Assembly: GCF_947331435.1 (NCBI RefSeq)
Contig: NZ_CAMZOF010000006.1
Location: forward strand, 372,001-436,000
Direction: 5' to 3'
DNA: 64,000 nt
Source: Pelagibius sp. Alg239-R121
Lineage (GTDB): Bacteria; Pseudomonadota; Alphaproteobacteria; Kiloniellales; Kiloniellaceae
Shown: positions 1 to 9,442 of the stretch, one piece after another
Layout: the number at the start of each line of letters is the position of its first letter
Position numbering within the stretch: position 1 is the stretch's first letter
The notes under the pieces: generated by a model
Told to the model about the DNA's origin: nothing
The model's input: the letters and a program-made list of their open reading frames with translations, nothing else
Databases searched by the model: none
Position numbers and translations under genes: made by a program

Positions 1-107
1 CCGTAAGATTGGCCGATGCATTCACACGCCTATCCTTCGACGCAGATTTGATGCTGATGGCGTTGAAACTGCGCCCACAGGGAGTTTCGACAGGTAGCGG
101 GAAGATT

Positions 108-587
108 ATGTCCCTTTTAATCCGGACCGCCCGGGAGGATGACGCGAGCGAGATGGCGCGTCTCATCAATGAAATAATCGCGATTGGCGGTACGACCGCC
201 CACCGCCAGGCATTCGACGAGCCAGGCATCATCAGTGATTTCATTTCACCGAAGCTCGGAATCTGCTGTTTCGTGGCAGCAGACGGGCCGCAGCTCTTAG
301 GGTTTCAAGCGCTCGAATGGTGTGACCCGGAATGGTCCGGCGAAGATCGATTGCCTGCGGACTGGGCGGTTGTCGCAACCTATGTGGATCCCCAGACCCA
401 CAAGAGAGGAATCGGACGCGCGCTGTTCTCTAAAACGGCGGAAGCTGCGAAGGCGGCAGGTGTCTGCTTTGTCGACGCGACCATTCAAAGGGAAAACACC
501 GGCGGGCAGGCATTCTATCAGGGAATGGGCTTTACGGATTACCGTACGGGTGTTGAAACCGTTTCTAAGCGGTTTGCGCCGGTCTGA
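108..587 (+). CDS. GNAT family N-acetyltransferase
   Basis: Predicted 159-residue acetyltransferase that would move an acetyl group from acetyl-CoA to an amine; the substrate is unknown. The acetyl-CoA loop is seen as HKRGIGRALF (residues 98-107), followed by the usual helix and a late AFYQGMGF segment that matches GNAT motif B. The reading frame is open upstream to a TTG at position 9, but the ATG at 108 follows a GGGAAG ribosome-binding sequence and begins where GNAT homology would start (LLIRTAREDD), so the ATG is preferred. It stands alone ahead of ratA on the same strand. Confidence 0.8.
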   Translation: MSLLIRTAREDDASEMARLINEIIAIGGTTAHRQAFDEPGIISDFISPKLGICCFVAADGPQLLGFQALEWCDPEWSGEDRLPADWAVVATYVDPQTHKRGIGRALFSKTAEAAKAAGVCFVDATIQRENTGGQAFYQGMGFTDYRTGVETVSKRFAPV

Positions 588-938
588 ATGTCCGTTTGGC
601 AGCGGTATTGCCGGCGGATCAATGATCAACGTCTCGCGAACCCATGTTTCCGAATGCGCTGTATAGGAAAGATCGAACAGATCGAATTTCTCACCATCGA
701 GTATAAATATGATCTCCCCATTACCGATAAGTTGAAAATTGCCTGTGCCTCAATGCAATCCAAGTATTACCTCAGGATGTTCACCCCCAATCAGCCATAC
801 AGCCGTTCGATCCACTAGAGTGCGGTCACTCTTTAATTCGAAATCAGAAAAACAAATAGTCTGCGTAGAATTCGGTGTGCTGCGGCGCACAAGCTGTGGT
901 AACACCGGCGCTCATGACATTTAGAATAATACGATCGT
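588..938. other. Intergenic region, nothing recognised
   Basis: About 350 bases between the acetyltransferase and ratA. One open frame begins directly after the acetyltransferase stop codon, but it has no ribosome-binding site of its own and its translation is of low complexity and unrecognisable. I see no tRNA, strong hairpin or repeat here; it presumably holds the ratA promoter. Confidence 0.4.
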
Positions 939-1391
939 ATGCCGACGCACGCTGAACGGCGGGTTCTTCCCTACACGCCGGAACAACTCTACAAACTGGT
1001 CGCGGAAGTCGAGCACTATCCGCAGTTTCTGCCGTGGTGCGTCGCCGCTCGTATTCGCGAACGGCGCGAGAACATGATTGTGGCCGACCTGGTCATCGGC
1101 TTCAAGATGATCCGGGAGCGCTTTACCAGCAAGGTGGCGCTGGACCCTGAGGGCAGGAAGATCCACGTGACCTATGCCGAGGGTCCCTTCAAGTACCTGA
1201 ACAACCACTGGCGTTTCGAGGAGCATCCCGAAGGCTGTGTGATCGATTTTTATGTCGACTTCGAATTCAAATCCAAACTGCTGCAGAAGATGATCGAAGC
1301 GCTGTTCCACGAGGCCGTCCGCCGCATGGTCGCCGCCTTCGAAACCCGCGCCGACGCGCTCTACGGGCATCAGCCTAAAGTTGGCGGTTAG
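939..1391 (+). CDS. ratA: RatA/Coq10-type START-domain protein
   Basis: A 150-residue SRPBCC/START-like protein of the RatA/Coq10 family. Family members are described either as ubiquinone-binding chaperones (Coq10) or, in E. coli, as a ribosome-association toxin (RatA); in alphaproteobacteria the Coq10-like role is usually the more plausible. The single domain fills the protein. Diagnostic are the N-terminal RRVLPYTPEQLYKLVAEVEHYPQFLPWC pattern (start of which is at residue 7), the central YAEGPFKYLNNHWRF and the C-terminal FHEAVRRMVAAFE helix. It converges with the CPBP protease gene, 47 bases away. Confidence 0.88.
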   Translation: MPTHAERRVLPYTPEQLYKLVAEVEHYPQFLPWCVAARIRERRENMIVADLVIGFKMIRERFTSKVALDPEGRKIHVTYAEGPFKYLNNHWRFEEHPEGCVIDFYVDFEFKSKLLQKMIEALFHEAVRRMVAAFETRADALYGHQPKVGG

Positions 1392-1438
1392 AGCAGAATC
1401 TCGCTCTTTCCATGGGTCGAAGAACAGTCGGAAAGCCG

Positions 1439-2212
1439 TTATCCAGCGGCCTGTTCAAAGGCGCCACGGTACATCAGCGTATAAAGACTGATCACGCCGA
1501 AGGCATTGAAGACGCCGTGGGTGATGGTCGCTGCCAGGACGGAACCGCTTTTCTCGGTGATGAATGCGAGTATCGCCCCGACAAGCGCAAAAATCGGAAT
1601 GAGAAAAGGCACGCCATGCAGAAATGCGAAGAAGGCCGAAGAGATCGCGACTGACGCCGCAACAGACATGTGCTGTCTGAGCCAGCCGTAAAACAGGCCT
1701 CTGAAGGCGATTTCCTCCGTGAGAGGAACGATAGCGCCCGTAACCAGAAGACTAATCAGCAGATTGCTGAATGACGGGCCGCCCCCCACAAAGATATCGA
1801 TTTGCGGGTTGTGAAAGGGCTCTTCCTGCATTGTCCGCAGGACTTGAATGACCAATCCGCTTATGAAGACCGTTGCGATGCCGGCTACGGCCGCACGCAC
1901 AATCCAGGTTTTCGAGACAAGAACGATGCCAAGATCGGAAAGCCGCAGACCGCGCCGTCTGATCACGATGAAATAGATCGAGGCCATCACGAGGAGCGAG
2001 TGAACGGTCAAAAACAACATACTGTCTGTGACCGTGGGCGGGGAAGGCGCGGCGCCCGCAAGTTGATCGGAATCAGGAGTATTGAAAAAGGCAAAGGGCA
2101 GCAAGCGCTGCCCGAGCAGGCTGATAATCAGAACCGCGACAAGATCGTACGCTGGCACCGTGCCGAGTGGATTTCTTCTTCCGCGGTTTTGCGGACTGCC
2201 TGGAAAGGACAT
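1439..2212 (-). CDS. CPBP family intramembrane metalloprotease/glutamic endopeptidase
   Basis: A 257-residue multi-pass inner-membrane protein of the CPBP (Abi/Rce1) family, intramembrane peptidases often acting on prenylated or membrane-anchored substrates. The three family motifs are visible: EExxxR (E166-E167-R171 in PLTEEIAFRG), FxxxH (H199 in FFAFLHG) and HxxxN (H232-N236 in THGVFNA), each inside or next to a hydrophobic helix. It is the last gene of ispDF-pgpA-cinA-CPBP and starts 5 bases after the cinA stop codon. The substrate is unknown. Confidence 0.85.
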   Translation of the reverse strand: MSFPGSPQNRGRRNPLGTVPAYDLVAVLIISLLGQRLLPFAFFNTPDSDQLAGAAPSPPTVTDSMLFLTVHSLLVMASIYFIVIRRRGLRLSDLGIVLVSKTWIVRAAVAGIATVFISGLVIQVLRTMQEEPFHNPQIDIFVGGGPSFSNLLISLLVTGAIVPLTEEIAFRGLFYGWLRQHMSVAASVAISSAFFAFLHGVPFLIPIFALVGAILAFITEKSGSVLAATITHGVFNAFGVISLYTLMYRGAFEQAAG

Positions 2213-2217
2213 TCCGG

Positions 2218-2721
2218 CTACTGCACCGTCGACGGCGTGGCCAATGCCGCGAGACCGTCCAATGCCGCCTCGACGGTGGCCTGGCGGACATCGCCGCGGC
2301 TGCCTGGGAAGTTCAGCTTGCGGTGCAGTGGTGGTTCTCCACGCCGGCAGAGGCCCATGTAGACAAGCCCTACCGGCTTTGCGTCGCTGCCGCCCCCTGG
2401 CCCGGCGACTCCGGTGACGGCGACCGCGATATCGGCGGGGGAATGGGCGAGCGCCCCGGAGGCCATTGCTTCGGCAACTTCCGCGCTCACAGCGCCGTGG
2501 GCGGCCAGCAGAGATTCCGCTACATCGAGGAGCTCCATCTTGGCTTCGTTTGAGTAGGTGACGAAGCCCCGTTCAACAACGTCGGAGGAGCCGGCGATTT
2601 CCGTCAGGCAACCAGCGATCAGCCCGCCGCTACAGGATTCGGCGGTCGTGATCTTCAGGCCCGCAATGCGGCAGTCTTCCAGCAGCTTTTCGGCGGCGCT
2701 GAGCAGTTCGGCAGGAAACAA
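2218..2721 (-). CDS. pncC: CinA C-terminal domain protein, nicotinamide-nucleotide amidohydrolase
   Basis: A 167-residue stand-alone CinA C-terminal domain, predicted to deamidate NMN to nicotinate mononucleotide in pyridine nucleotide recycling. Family signatures are AESCSGG (residues 27-33), FVTYSNEAK (53-61) and TGVAGPGGG (103-111). It lacks the N-terminal MoaB-like domain of full-length CinA, as is normal for the PncC form. It lies 6 bases after pgpA in a tight minus-strand operon. Confidence 0.9.
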   Translation of the reverse strand: MFPAELLSAAEKLLEDCRIAGLKITTAESCSGGLIAGCLTEIAGSSDVVERGFVTYSNEAKMELLDVAESLLAAHGAVSAEVAEAMASGALAHSPADIAVAVTGVAGPGGGSDAKPVGLVYMGLCRRGEPPLHRKLNFPGSRGDVRQATVEAALDGLAALATPSTVQ

Positions 2722-2727
2722 AGTCTG

Positions 2728-3234
2728 TTACTCCAAGACCCAGATGATTGTGATCAGGGCGACGACGGCGTAGCCGGCTGCGAGAATGTCGTCAGCCATG
2801 ATTCCGAAACCACCCTTCAGCTTTCGATCCGCCAGGTTGACCGGCCAGGGTTTGACGATGTCGAACAGGCGGAAAAGCACGAAACCCAGCAGATAGTATT
2901 CGAACTCAAGGGCCACGGGCACAAGTGTCAACCACTGGCCCGCGACCTCGTCGACGACGACGGAGCCCGGGTCTTCCCGGCCGAGACGCCTGGCGTAGAG
3001 ATCGCTGGCCCAGATACCGATCAGGAATATGGCGACCGCTGCCGCAGTTAGAAGCCAGGGGCCGCCGAGCCAGGTTAAGGCGGCGGCGAAGGGCAGGGCG
3101 GCGAGGGATCCCCAGGTGCCGGGAATCTTGGGCAGGAGGCCCGAGCCAAACCAGGTGGCGATCAGGGCCGCAGGATGAAAAGCGGAGAGCGGCCCGTCAT
3201 CTGAAGCAGGCAAAGAGGACTGCGGGTGCGTCAT
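2728..3234 (-). CDS. pgpA: Phosphatidylglycerophosphatase A
   Basis: A 168-residue inner-membrane phosphatase predicted to convert phosphatidylglycerol phosphate to phosphatidylglycerol. The N-terminal [23 protein letters not shown] region is the PgpA signature, the central [14 protein letters not shown] carries the conserved acidic residues, and a third conserved block reads [16 protein letters not shown]. Three to four hydrophobic segments are present. Its start overlaps the ispDF stop by 4 bases, pointing to translational coupling. Confidence 0.93.
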   Translation of the reverse strand: MTHPQSSLPASDDGPLSAFHPAALIATWFGSGLLPKIPGTWGSLAALPFAAALTWLGGPWLLTAAAVAIFLIGIWASDLYARRLGREDPGSVVVDEVAGQWLTLVPVALEFEYYLLGFVLFRLFDIVKPWPVNLADRKLKGGFGIMADDILAAGYAVVALITIIWVLE

Positions 3235-4436
3235 GTCTGAGGATCGGCAGTGGGCGGCAAGAGAAGGCTAGCCGTAGCTTGGGCCGCGATGCCTTCACCG
3301 CGTCCGGTAAAGCCCAGGCGTTCGGTGGTTGTTGCCTTGATATTTACCCGCTCCGGATCGCAGTTCAGGATTTCGGCGACCCGAAGTCGCATCTCCGCCC
3401 GATGTGGACCGACTTTCGGCGCTTCGCAGATAAGCGTGACGTCACAGTGGATAAAGCGGCCGCCCCGTGCCGTCACCAGTTCCATCGCATGACGGAGAAA
3501 GAGTGCAGAATCCGCTCCCTTCCATTTCGGGTCGGAAGGCGGAAAATGTTGCCCGATATCCCCGGCCGAAAGCGCACCCAGGATCGCATCGGTCAGGGCA
3601 TGAAGGCCGACATCGGCGTCTGAATGGCCCTGCAGGCCGCCGCTGTGTGCAATTTTGACTCCGCAGAGTGTGACCGCATCGCCAGGCCCGAAGCGATGCA
3701 CATCGAAACCGTTGCCGGTTCGGGTCTCCAGTGTTGCGCTATTCAGCCAGCGCTCGGCGCGTGCGAGGTCTTCTGCAGTGGTCACCTTGAATGTCTCCGT
3801 CGCGCCTTCAATTAGCTTTACACTGTGCCCGGCGGCCTGCGCCACCGCAGCGTCGTCGGTCAGACCGCCGGCTTTAGGCATTTCATCATCTGACGCATCG
3901 CTGGCGGCCAGGTCACTGTGAGCGGTCAGAATCTCCTGAAATCTAAAGCCCTGCGGCGTCTGTGCCCGCCACAGGTTAGTGCGTTCAACAGTGCCCGAAA
4001 TGGTATCGGCGTCACCGCGTTTTAAGCTGTCGACCACGGGCAGGGCGGCGACGGCACCGACGTCCTGGTCCAGCGCCTGGATGACCGCGTCGATAACGGA
4101 TTTGGGAACGAAGGGACGTGCAGCATCATGGATGAGCACTTTTTCGGGTGCATGCGCTGCTAGACTCTCGAGGCCCAGGCGGACTGACTCCTGACGGGTT
4201 TTTCCACCCAAAGCCGGCGATGGAAGTTCGATATCGCCAATCGCCTGCTCGTAGAGTGCCCTGTCGTCGGGATGAATGACCACCTGAATGTGATCGACGT
4301 CCGGATGCGTAAGGAAGTTGTCGACGGCATGCCGCAGGACCGAACGACCCGCCAGCGCTGCATACTGCTTGGGGACTTCACCGCCAAAGCGTTGGCCGCG
4401 TCCTGCGGCGACGATGAGGGCGCAGACACCCGTCAT
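3231..4436 (-). CDS. ispDF: Bifunctional IspD/IspF, MEP isoprenoid pathway
   Basis: A 401-residue fusion of 2-C-methyl-D-erythritol 4-phosphate cytidylyltransferase (IspD, about 1-232) and 2-C-methyl-D-erythritol 2,4-cyclodiphosphate synthase (IspF, about 240-397), two non-consecutive steps of non-mevalonate isoprenoid synthesis. IspD shows the nucleotide-binding AAGRGQRFG (10-18) and IHDAARPFV. IspF shows metal ligands DVH (245-247), HSDADV (271-276) and the late [20 protein letters not shown] signature. The fusion is typical of many alphaproteobacteria. It is first in the operon ispDF-pgpA-cinA-CPBP, about 180 bases from the divergent membrane-protein gene. Confidence 0.95.
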   Translation of the reverse strand: MTGVCALIVAAGRGQRFGGEVPKQYAALAGRSVLRHAVDNFLTHPDVDHIQVVIHPDDRALYEQAIGDIELPSPALGGKTRQESVRLGLESLAAHAPEKVLIHDAARPFVPKSVIDAVIQALDQDVGAVAALPVVDSLKRGDADTISGTVERTNLWRAQTPQGFRFQEILTAHSDLAASDASDDEMPKAGGLTDDAAVAQAAGHSVKLIEGATETFKVTTAEDLARAERWLNSATLETRTGNGFDVHRFGPGDAVTLCGVKIAHSGGLQGHSDADVGLHALTDAILGALSAGDIGQHFPPSDPKWKGADSALFLRHAMELVTARGGRFIHCDVTLICEAPKVGPHRAEMRLRVAEILNCDPERVNIKATTTERLGFTGRGEGIAAQATASLLLPPTADPQT

Positions 4437-4617
4437 GGGATTACAGTTCCTTTCTATCGTCGGCCCTGTTGGACCCGATGCACACCTGGCCTTATGCCAG
4501 GCTATGAATCCATGACCTAAAGTTCCGTTCGGCTCACGGAGCGGAATTGGTCACCTTGTCAAGGCGCGACATTAGAGTCTCCTGTTGCTGGCGCCAAGAG
4601 GTGATATATAGAGGATC

Positions 4618-5424
4618 ATGATCAGCAATACGCTCCTCAATCTCTCTGCCGCAGTTGCCATGCTGCCCGTGGCGATAGCCGCATATCGCTCAACTTCGGA
4701 TCGTCCGGGAATGCCGTTTTGGGCGGCGTTGTTGATGGCTGTCGCCGGGCCGGGTGTTCTGGTCGTTTCGGAGACGATGACACCAGCATGGAACAGTGGA
4801 TTCAGTTTGGCGCTTTGGGTCACGGTTGCCGTCAGCATCTGCTTGTTCGCCTGCGTGGTGCTTGCAACTCGGGAAGCCTGGCGGATCACGCCTCTGCTGA
4901 TACCCTATCTGATCCTGCTGGCGCTGCTTGCTATGGCCTGGAGCGGGGTCTCAAGCGCAACCGTTCTTACCGCCGAAGTGGATTTCTGGCTGCAACTCCA
5001 TATTGCCACTTCTGTCGGCACCTATGGACTCTGCACTATTGCTGCGACGGCCGGAGTCGCCGTTTATCTCAAGGAACGTGAACTCAAGCGCAAGCAGACG
5101 TCTAAGCTTGGGCGTCTCTTGCCGTCGGTTGTCGACGCCGAACAGTTGCAGCTCAGATTGCTTGCTTTGGCGGAGCTCGTACTGCTGGTGGGAATTGCCA
5201 GCGGTATGGCCAGGGGCTATCTGACCGAGGGGCACGTTCTATCGCTCGACCACAAGACCCTTTTGTCCGTCTTGGCGTTCGTCCTGATCGGTGTATTGCT
5301 TACCATTCAGTGGCGCAGCGGCCTTTATGCTAGGCAGGCGACACGGTCCGTGTTGATTGCATATCTGCTGCTGACACTTGCCTATCCAGGCGTGAAGTTC
5401 ATCCTGGATGTCATTATTGCCTGA
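4618..5424 (+). CDS. CcsA/YpjD-like cytochrome c assembly family membrane protein
   Basis: A 268-residue integral membrane protein with about eight hydrophobic segments. The order of helices, the conserved stretch WLQLHIATSVGTYGLCTIAA (about 121-140) and the later SLDHKTLLSVLAFVLIGVLL with a His before a helix resemble the YpjD/CcsA family of heme-handling cytochrome c maturation proteins. In Proteobacteria YpjD-like members have no firmly assigned role. The start ATG follows an AGAGG ribosome-binding sequence. No other cytochrome maturation gene is nearby, so the function is inferred from family only. Confidence 0.7.
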   Translation: MISNTLLNLSAAVAMLPVAIAAYRSTSDRPGMPFWAALLMAVAGPGVLVVSETMTPAWNSGFSLALWVTVAVSICLFACVVLATREAWRITPLLIPYLILLALLAMAWSGVSSATVLTAEVDFWLQLHIATSVGTYGLCTIAATAGVAVYLKERELKRKQTSKLGRLLPSVVDAEQLQLRLLALAELVLLVGIASGMARGYLTEGHVLSLDHKTLLSVLAFVLIGVLLTIQWRSGLYARQATRSVLIAYLLLTLAYPGVKFILDVIIA

Positions 5425-5447
5425 CATCCTTACTGCCTGACATCCTT
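5418..5447. repeat. Tandem 14-bp direct repeat across a stop codon
   Basis: The sequence TGCCTGACATCCTT occurs at 5418-5431 and again at 5434-5447, a 16-base period. The first copy contains the stop codon of the CcsA-like gene. It looks like a small local duplication; no function is evident. Confidence 0.75.
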
Positions 5448-5746
5448 CAATCCGGATGGCTTCGGATTAATGGATTTTTGGGCTCCCGCAAATGGTCAGT
5501 TTTTTCCGGGTGTGCGTTCGAGAAAAAAGGGACGCCCTCTGATTTGTTTGACGGGAGGTATTTCCCGCTCTCGCTGAATCAGTGAAAAAAGCTCAGCTTA
5601 TATCGGCTGAAACATCTACTTATGCCTTTCGAAAACTTTCTATAAATATTGTTTGCTTACTATATGCATCGGTAGTAACGAATTTTGTGCTTTGGAACCT
5701 TTCTAATTTTTTTGTTTCCTTATTTTTCGCAAACAGGTAAAAAGTG
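5448..5746. other. AT-rich leader/promoter region of the dusB-ntr operon
   Basis: About 300 bases without a convincing gene, becoming strongly AT-rich from about 5580 onward. It must hold the promoter of the dusB-ntrBC-ntrYX run, but I could not choose a clear -35/-10 pair. Confidence 0.4.
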
Positions 5747-5780
5747 GCCTAGTGATTAGGCATGAATAGGAACTGCCTAA
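5747..5780 (+). promoter_or_regulatory. Two mutually exclusive hairpins before dusB
   Basis: Three complementary blocks lie directly before dusB: GCCTA (5747-5751), TTAGGCA (5756-5762) and TGCCTAA (5774-5780). The middle block can pair with the first (5-bp stem, 5-base loop) or perfectly with the third (7-bp stem, 11-base loop), but not both. The second hairpin ends 3 bases before the dusB ATG and holds the only ribosome-binding-like AGGA (5768-5771) in its loop, so it could restrict translation. An alternative is that the palindrome is a DNA operator. The pairing is seen in the sequence; the regulatory role is inference. Confidence 0.45.
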
Positions 5781-5783
5781 AAA

Positions 5784-6770
5784 ATGGGCATATTGATAAA
5801 CGACGTTGTTATTGAAGACCCTGTGATCCTGGCTCCCATGTCGGGTGTGACGGACATGCCGTTTCGGCGTCTGGTCAAGAGAATGGGGGCAGGGCTCGTG
5901 GTTTCGGAGATGATCGCCAGTCAGGCGATGATCCGTGAGACCCGTGAATCCATGAAGATGTCGAGCAATTGCGCCGAGGAATTTCCCATGGCCGTGCAGC
6001 TCGCCGGCTGTGATCCCGAAGTCATGGCGGAAGCGGCGCGTCTCAACGAAGACCGCGGTGCGGCCATCATCGACATCAACTTCGGTTGTCCGGTCAAAAA
6101 GATCGTCAATAAGTTCGCAGGCTCGGCCCTGATGCGTGAGGAACGCCTGGCTGCGCAGATCCTGGAGGCTGTGGTCAAGGCGGTCTCCATCCCGGTGACC
6201 CTTAAGATGCGTACAGGCTGGGATGAAACCAGCCGAAACGCTCCAACCTTCGCCCGCATCGCAGAGGCCAGCGGTATTCGTATGATCACCGTGCATGGCC
6301 GGACCCGTTGTCAGATGTATGGCGGAAAAGCCGATTGGGCCTATGTTCGGCAGGTGAAGGAGGCGACCCGGCTGCCGGTCATCGTCAATGGTGACATCGA
6401 AAGCCTCGAAGATGTTACGGCCGCGTTGGCACAGTCCGGCGCAGATGGCGTAATGATCGGACGCGGCGCCTATGGCCGGCCATGGTTCCTGAACCAGGTC
6501 ATCCAGTTTTTACGAAGCGGCGAGCGTCTTCCGGATCCGGGCGTCGTCGAGCGACGCGATGTGCTGCTCGAGCACTACGAGGCTTTGCTGGAGCACTACG
6601 GCACGCGGACCGCGGTTCCTATCGCGCGCAAGCATATCGCCTGGTATTGCAAGGGGCTTCACCGCAGCGCCGAATTCCGGGTTTCCGTCAATCGGGAGAG
6701 CGATCCCGAGCGGGTGAAAGGAATGATTCGGGATTTCTTCACCGAACAGAGTGAGCGGGCGGCGGCATGA
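5784..6770 (+). CDS. dusB: tRNA-dihydrouridine synthase B (NifR3)
   Basis: A 328-residue FMN enzyme that reduces specific uridines in the tRNA D-loop to dihydrouridine using NADPH. A TIM barrel starts with [15 protein letters not shown] (16-30). The catalytic cysteine is C102 in [10 protein letters not shown], and FMN-phosphate contacts are expected at VNGDI and [11 protein letters not shown]. Length is normal. As in Azospirillum and Rhodobacter, where the gene was named nifR3, it heads the ntrB-ntrC operon and overlaps ntrB by 4 bases. Confidence 0.95.
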   Translation: MGILINDVVIEDPVILAPMSGVTDMPFRRLVKRMGAGLVVSEMIASQAMIRETRESMKMSSNCAEEFPMAVQLAGCDPEVMAEAARLNEDRGAAIIDINFGCPVKKIVNKFAGSALMREERLAAQILEAVVKAVSIPVTLKMRTGWDETSRNAPTFARIAEASGIRMITVHGRTRCQMYGGKADWAYVRQVKEATRLPVIVNGDIESLEDVTAALAQSGADGVMIGRGAYGRPWFLNQVIQFLRSGERLPDPGVVERRDVLLEHYEALLEHYGTRTAVPIARKHIAWYCKGLHRSAEFRVSVNRESDPERVKGMIRDFFTEQSERAAA

Positions 6771-7939
6771 TGATTGGCCTGCCAAACGAAACCAGGCCCG
6801 AAGCGGAAGGTTCTGTTTCGGAATGGGAACAGGGCAAAAAACAAAGTAAAGCTTTCGAGGGACCGCAGCTCGATGCGGGAACGATCGTCAATGCGCTCGC
6901 GGAACCCATATTCGTGGTCGATAACGCCGGCTGTGTCTGCTTTGCGAATCTGGCGGCCGAACAGTTCCTGGCCACCAGTGCTTCGGCGTTGCTGGGGCGT
7001 CCGCTGGCCGAAATCCTACCGCCCGACAGTCCGGTCTTTTCACTGGTTGAGCACGTACGGGTGGGCGGCCAATCGGTTTCGGAATATGGCGTGACCATCG
7101 AAACACCTAAGATCGGCTCTCACTTCGTTTCGGTCGAGGTTTCGGCGGTATCCGATTATCCCGGCGCCGTCGCAGTATCAATCCAGGAGCGCTCGATCGC
7201 GCGCAAGATCGACCACCAACTGGTGCACCGCAACGCCGCGCGTTCGGTGACTGCCATGGCGGCGATGCTGGCGCATGAAGTGAAGAACCCACTATCGGGC
7301 ATCCGTGGCGCGGCACAGCTGGTGGAGCAGAATGCCGGGCCGGAAGACCGGGAACTGACGCAGCTCATCTGTGACGAAACCGATCGTATCGTCGCTCTGG
7401 TCCAGCGGATGGAAATGTTCTCCGACGAACGGCCCCTCGAACGCGACGCGGTCAACATCCACGAGGTGCTGGGTCATGTGCGCCTTCTGGCCCAAAGCGG
7501 CTTTGCCCGCGATGTGCGTTTCGTCGAAACCTACGACCCTTCATTGCCCCCGGTTTATGGAAATCGCGATCAATTGATCCAAGTGTTGCTCAACCTCGTA
7601 AAAAATGCAGCCGAGGCGGTTCCGAAAGATGAGGGGGAAATTATTCTTTCGACAAGATTTCAGCAGGGCGTGCGTTTGACGGTTCCGGGCAGTCGTGCGC
7701 GCGTCGAACTTCCGCTTACCGTATCCGTGACCGATAACGGCGGCGGCATCCCGGAGGACCTCAAGGCGCACCTCTTCGATCCCTTTGTCTCGGCCAAAGC
7801 AGGGGGGACGGGACTGGGACTTGCGCTGGTCGCAAAGATCATCGGTGACCACGGTGGGGTCATTGAGCTTCAGAGCGCGCCGAGAAAAACCGTCTTTCAA
7901 ATGATGTTGCCTAAGGCACCGAAGGAGATCCGGGCATGA
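6767..7939 (+). CDS. ntrB: Nitrogen regulation sensor histidine kinase NtrB
   Basis: A 390-residue soluble two-component kinase that phosphorylates or dephosphorylates NtrC in response to PII protein signalling of nitrogen status. A PAS domain (about 36-140) is followed by the dimerisation and phosphoacceptor helix with H170 in [16 protein letters not shown], then the HATPase domain with N-box [11 protein letters not shown]1 DNGGGIP and G2 [10 protein letters not shown]. No membrane segment is seen, as expected. The start overlaps the dusB stop and its own stop overlaps ntrC, both by 4 bases. Confidence 0.95.
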   Translation: MMIGLPNETRPEAEGSVSEWEQGKKQSKAFEGPQLDAGTIVNALAEPIFVVDNAGCVCFANLAAEQFLATSASALLGRPLAEILPPDSPVFSLVEHVRVGGQSVSEYGVTIETPKIGSHFVSVEVSAVSDYPGAVAVSIQERSIARKIDHQLVHRNAARSVTAMAAMLAHEVKNPLSGIRGAAQLVEQNAGPEDRELTQLICDETDRIVALVQRMEMFSDERPLERDAVNIHEVLGHVRLLAQSGFARDVRFVETYDPSLPPVYGNRDQLIQVLLNLVKNAAEAVPKDEGEIILSTRFQQGVRLTVPGSRARVELPLTVSVTDNGGGIPEDLKAHLFDPFVSAKAGGTGLGLALVAKIIGDHGGVIELQSAPRKTVFQMMLPKAPKEIRA

Positions 7940-9384
7940 TGCGAACCGGCAACATACTCATTGCCGACGACGATCGAGCAATCCGTACCGTACTCTCACA
8001 GGCGCTTGGCCGGCAGGGCCATACGGTTCAGACGACCGGTACGGCTTCCACGTTGTGGCAGTGGGTGAGTGATGGCGCAGGTGATCTGGTGATTACCGAT
8101 GTGGTCATGCCCGACGAAAACGGCCTGGACCTCATTCCCCGAATTAAAAAGCTGCGGCCCAACCTTCGCGTAATCGCCATGTCGGCACAGAACACACTCC
8201 TGACTGCGGTCAAGGCGACGGAACGCGGCGCATTTGAATATCTACCCAAACCTTTCGATCTGCGTGAACTGGTAAGCGTGGTGGAGCGGGCCTTGTCCGA
8301 ACCTCAGGGGAGCGCATCTGTCGCTGAACTCGATCCGCGTATTGAGGACGAACGCCTGCCGCTGATTGGCCGGTCCCCGGCGATGCAGGAGATCTACCGG
8401 GTCTTGGCGCGCCTTATGGGAACCGACCTTACGGTCATGGTTTACGGCGAGTCGGGGACAGGTAAGGAACTGGTGTCCCGCGCATTGCATGATTACGGCA
8501 AGCGCCGGCACGGCCCCTTTGTCGCTATCAATATGGCGGCTATTCCACGCGAGTTGATCGAGAGCGAGTTGTTCGGTCATGAAAAGGGCGCGTTTACCGG
8601 CGCCTCGAACCGCTATGCGGGACGCTTCGAGCAGGCCAGTGGCGGTACACTGTTCCTAGATGAAATCGGTGATATGCCGCTGGAGGCCCAGACCCGGCTG
8701 CTGCGCGTCCTGCAGGAGGGCGAATACACGACCGTCGGCGGCCGCACACCGATCAAGGCTGACGTCCGGATCGTCACTGCAACCCACCGCGATCTGCGCC
8801 AGATGGTACGTCAGGGACTGTTCCGGGAAGATCTTTATTACCGGCTCAATGTGGTTCCGATCCGCCTGCCGCCGCTGCGTGAGCGCAGTGAGGACATTCC
8901 CGAGCTCGTGCGCCACTTCTTTGCCCAGGCACAAGACGAAGGACTGCCGGCAAAGTCTCTGGAATCCGATGCGTTGGACGATCTGAAGCGTTATCGCTGG
9001 CCCGGAAATGTGCGCGAACTGGAGAACGTCGTCCGGCGGCTGATCGCCCTCTACAGCCAGGAAATCATCAGCCGGGATGTGGTTCGTGCGGAATTGAGCG
9101 ATTCGCCTGCTGACGAGTCGATTGGCGTGCCTGCGGATGAATCTCTCGGGGATGCCGTCGAGCGGCACCTGCGTGACTATTTCATGGCGCACGGAGAAGC
9201 GTTGCCCGCTTCGGGTCTTTACGAACGCATTCTGCATGAAGTTGAGCGGCCGCTCATTGAATTGTCGCTATCGGCTACACGTGGTAATCAGATACGTGCG
9301 GCTAAGCTGTTAGGCCTAAACCGCAACACGCTGCGTAAAAAAATCAGAGACCTGGACATTCAGGTGGTTCGCGGCGTTAAGTAG
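7936..9384 (+). CDS. ntrC: Nitrogen regulation sigma-54 activator NtrC
   Basis: A 482-residue response regulator that activates sigma-54 promoters of nitrogen-assimilation genes when phosphorylated by NtrB. The receiver domain carries D55 (VITDVVMPD). The central AAA+ domain has Walker A GESGTGKE, an intact GAFTGA sigma-54 contact loop and Walker [13 protein letters not shown]. The C-terminal Fis-type helix-turn-helix reads [16 protein letters not shown]. Length and domain order are standard. Confidence 0.96.
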   Translation: MMRTGNILIADDDRAIRTVLSQALGRQGHTVQTTGTASTLWQWVSDGAGDLVITDVVMPDENGLDLIPRIKKLRPNLRVIAMSAQNTLLTAVKATERGAFEYLPKPFDLRELVSVVERALSEPQGSASVAELDPRIEDERLPLIGRSPAMQEIYRVLARLMGTDLTVMVYGESGTGKELVSRALHDYGKRRHGPFVAINMAAIPRELIESELFGHEKGAFTGASNRYAGRFEQASGGTLFLDEIGDMPLEAQTRLLRVLQEGEYTTVGGRTPIKADVRIVTATHRDLRQMVRQGLFREDLYYRLNVVPIRLPPLRERSEDIPELVRHFFAQAQDEGLPAKSLESDALDDLKRYRWPGNVRELENVVRRLIALYSQEIISRDVVRAELSDSPADESIGVPADESLGDAVERHLRDYFMAHGEALPASGLYERILHEVERPLIELSLSATRGNQIRAAKLLGLNRNTLRKKIRDLDIQVVRGVK

Positions 9385-9442
9385 CCTATTGATTCCAGAA
9401 CTGAGGACGACTCCCTATGGGAGATCACAAGCGTCTGACGGT

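Noticed and set aside
588-818. Small ORF directly after the acetyltransferase stop
   Set aside because: No independent ribosome-binding site and an unconvincing translation rich in Arg, Cys and Tyr.
1390-1409. AGAGC...GCTCT hairpin followed by TTT after ratA
   Set aside because: Stem of only 5 bp and a short T-run; too weak to call.
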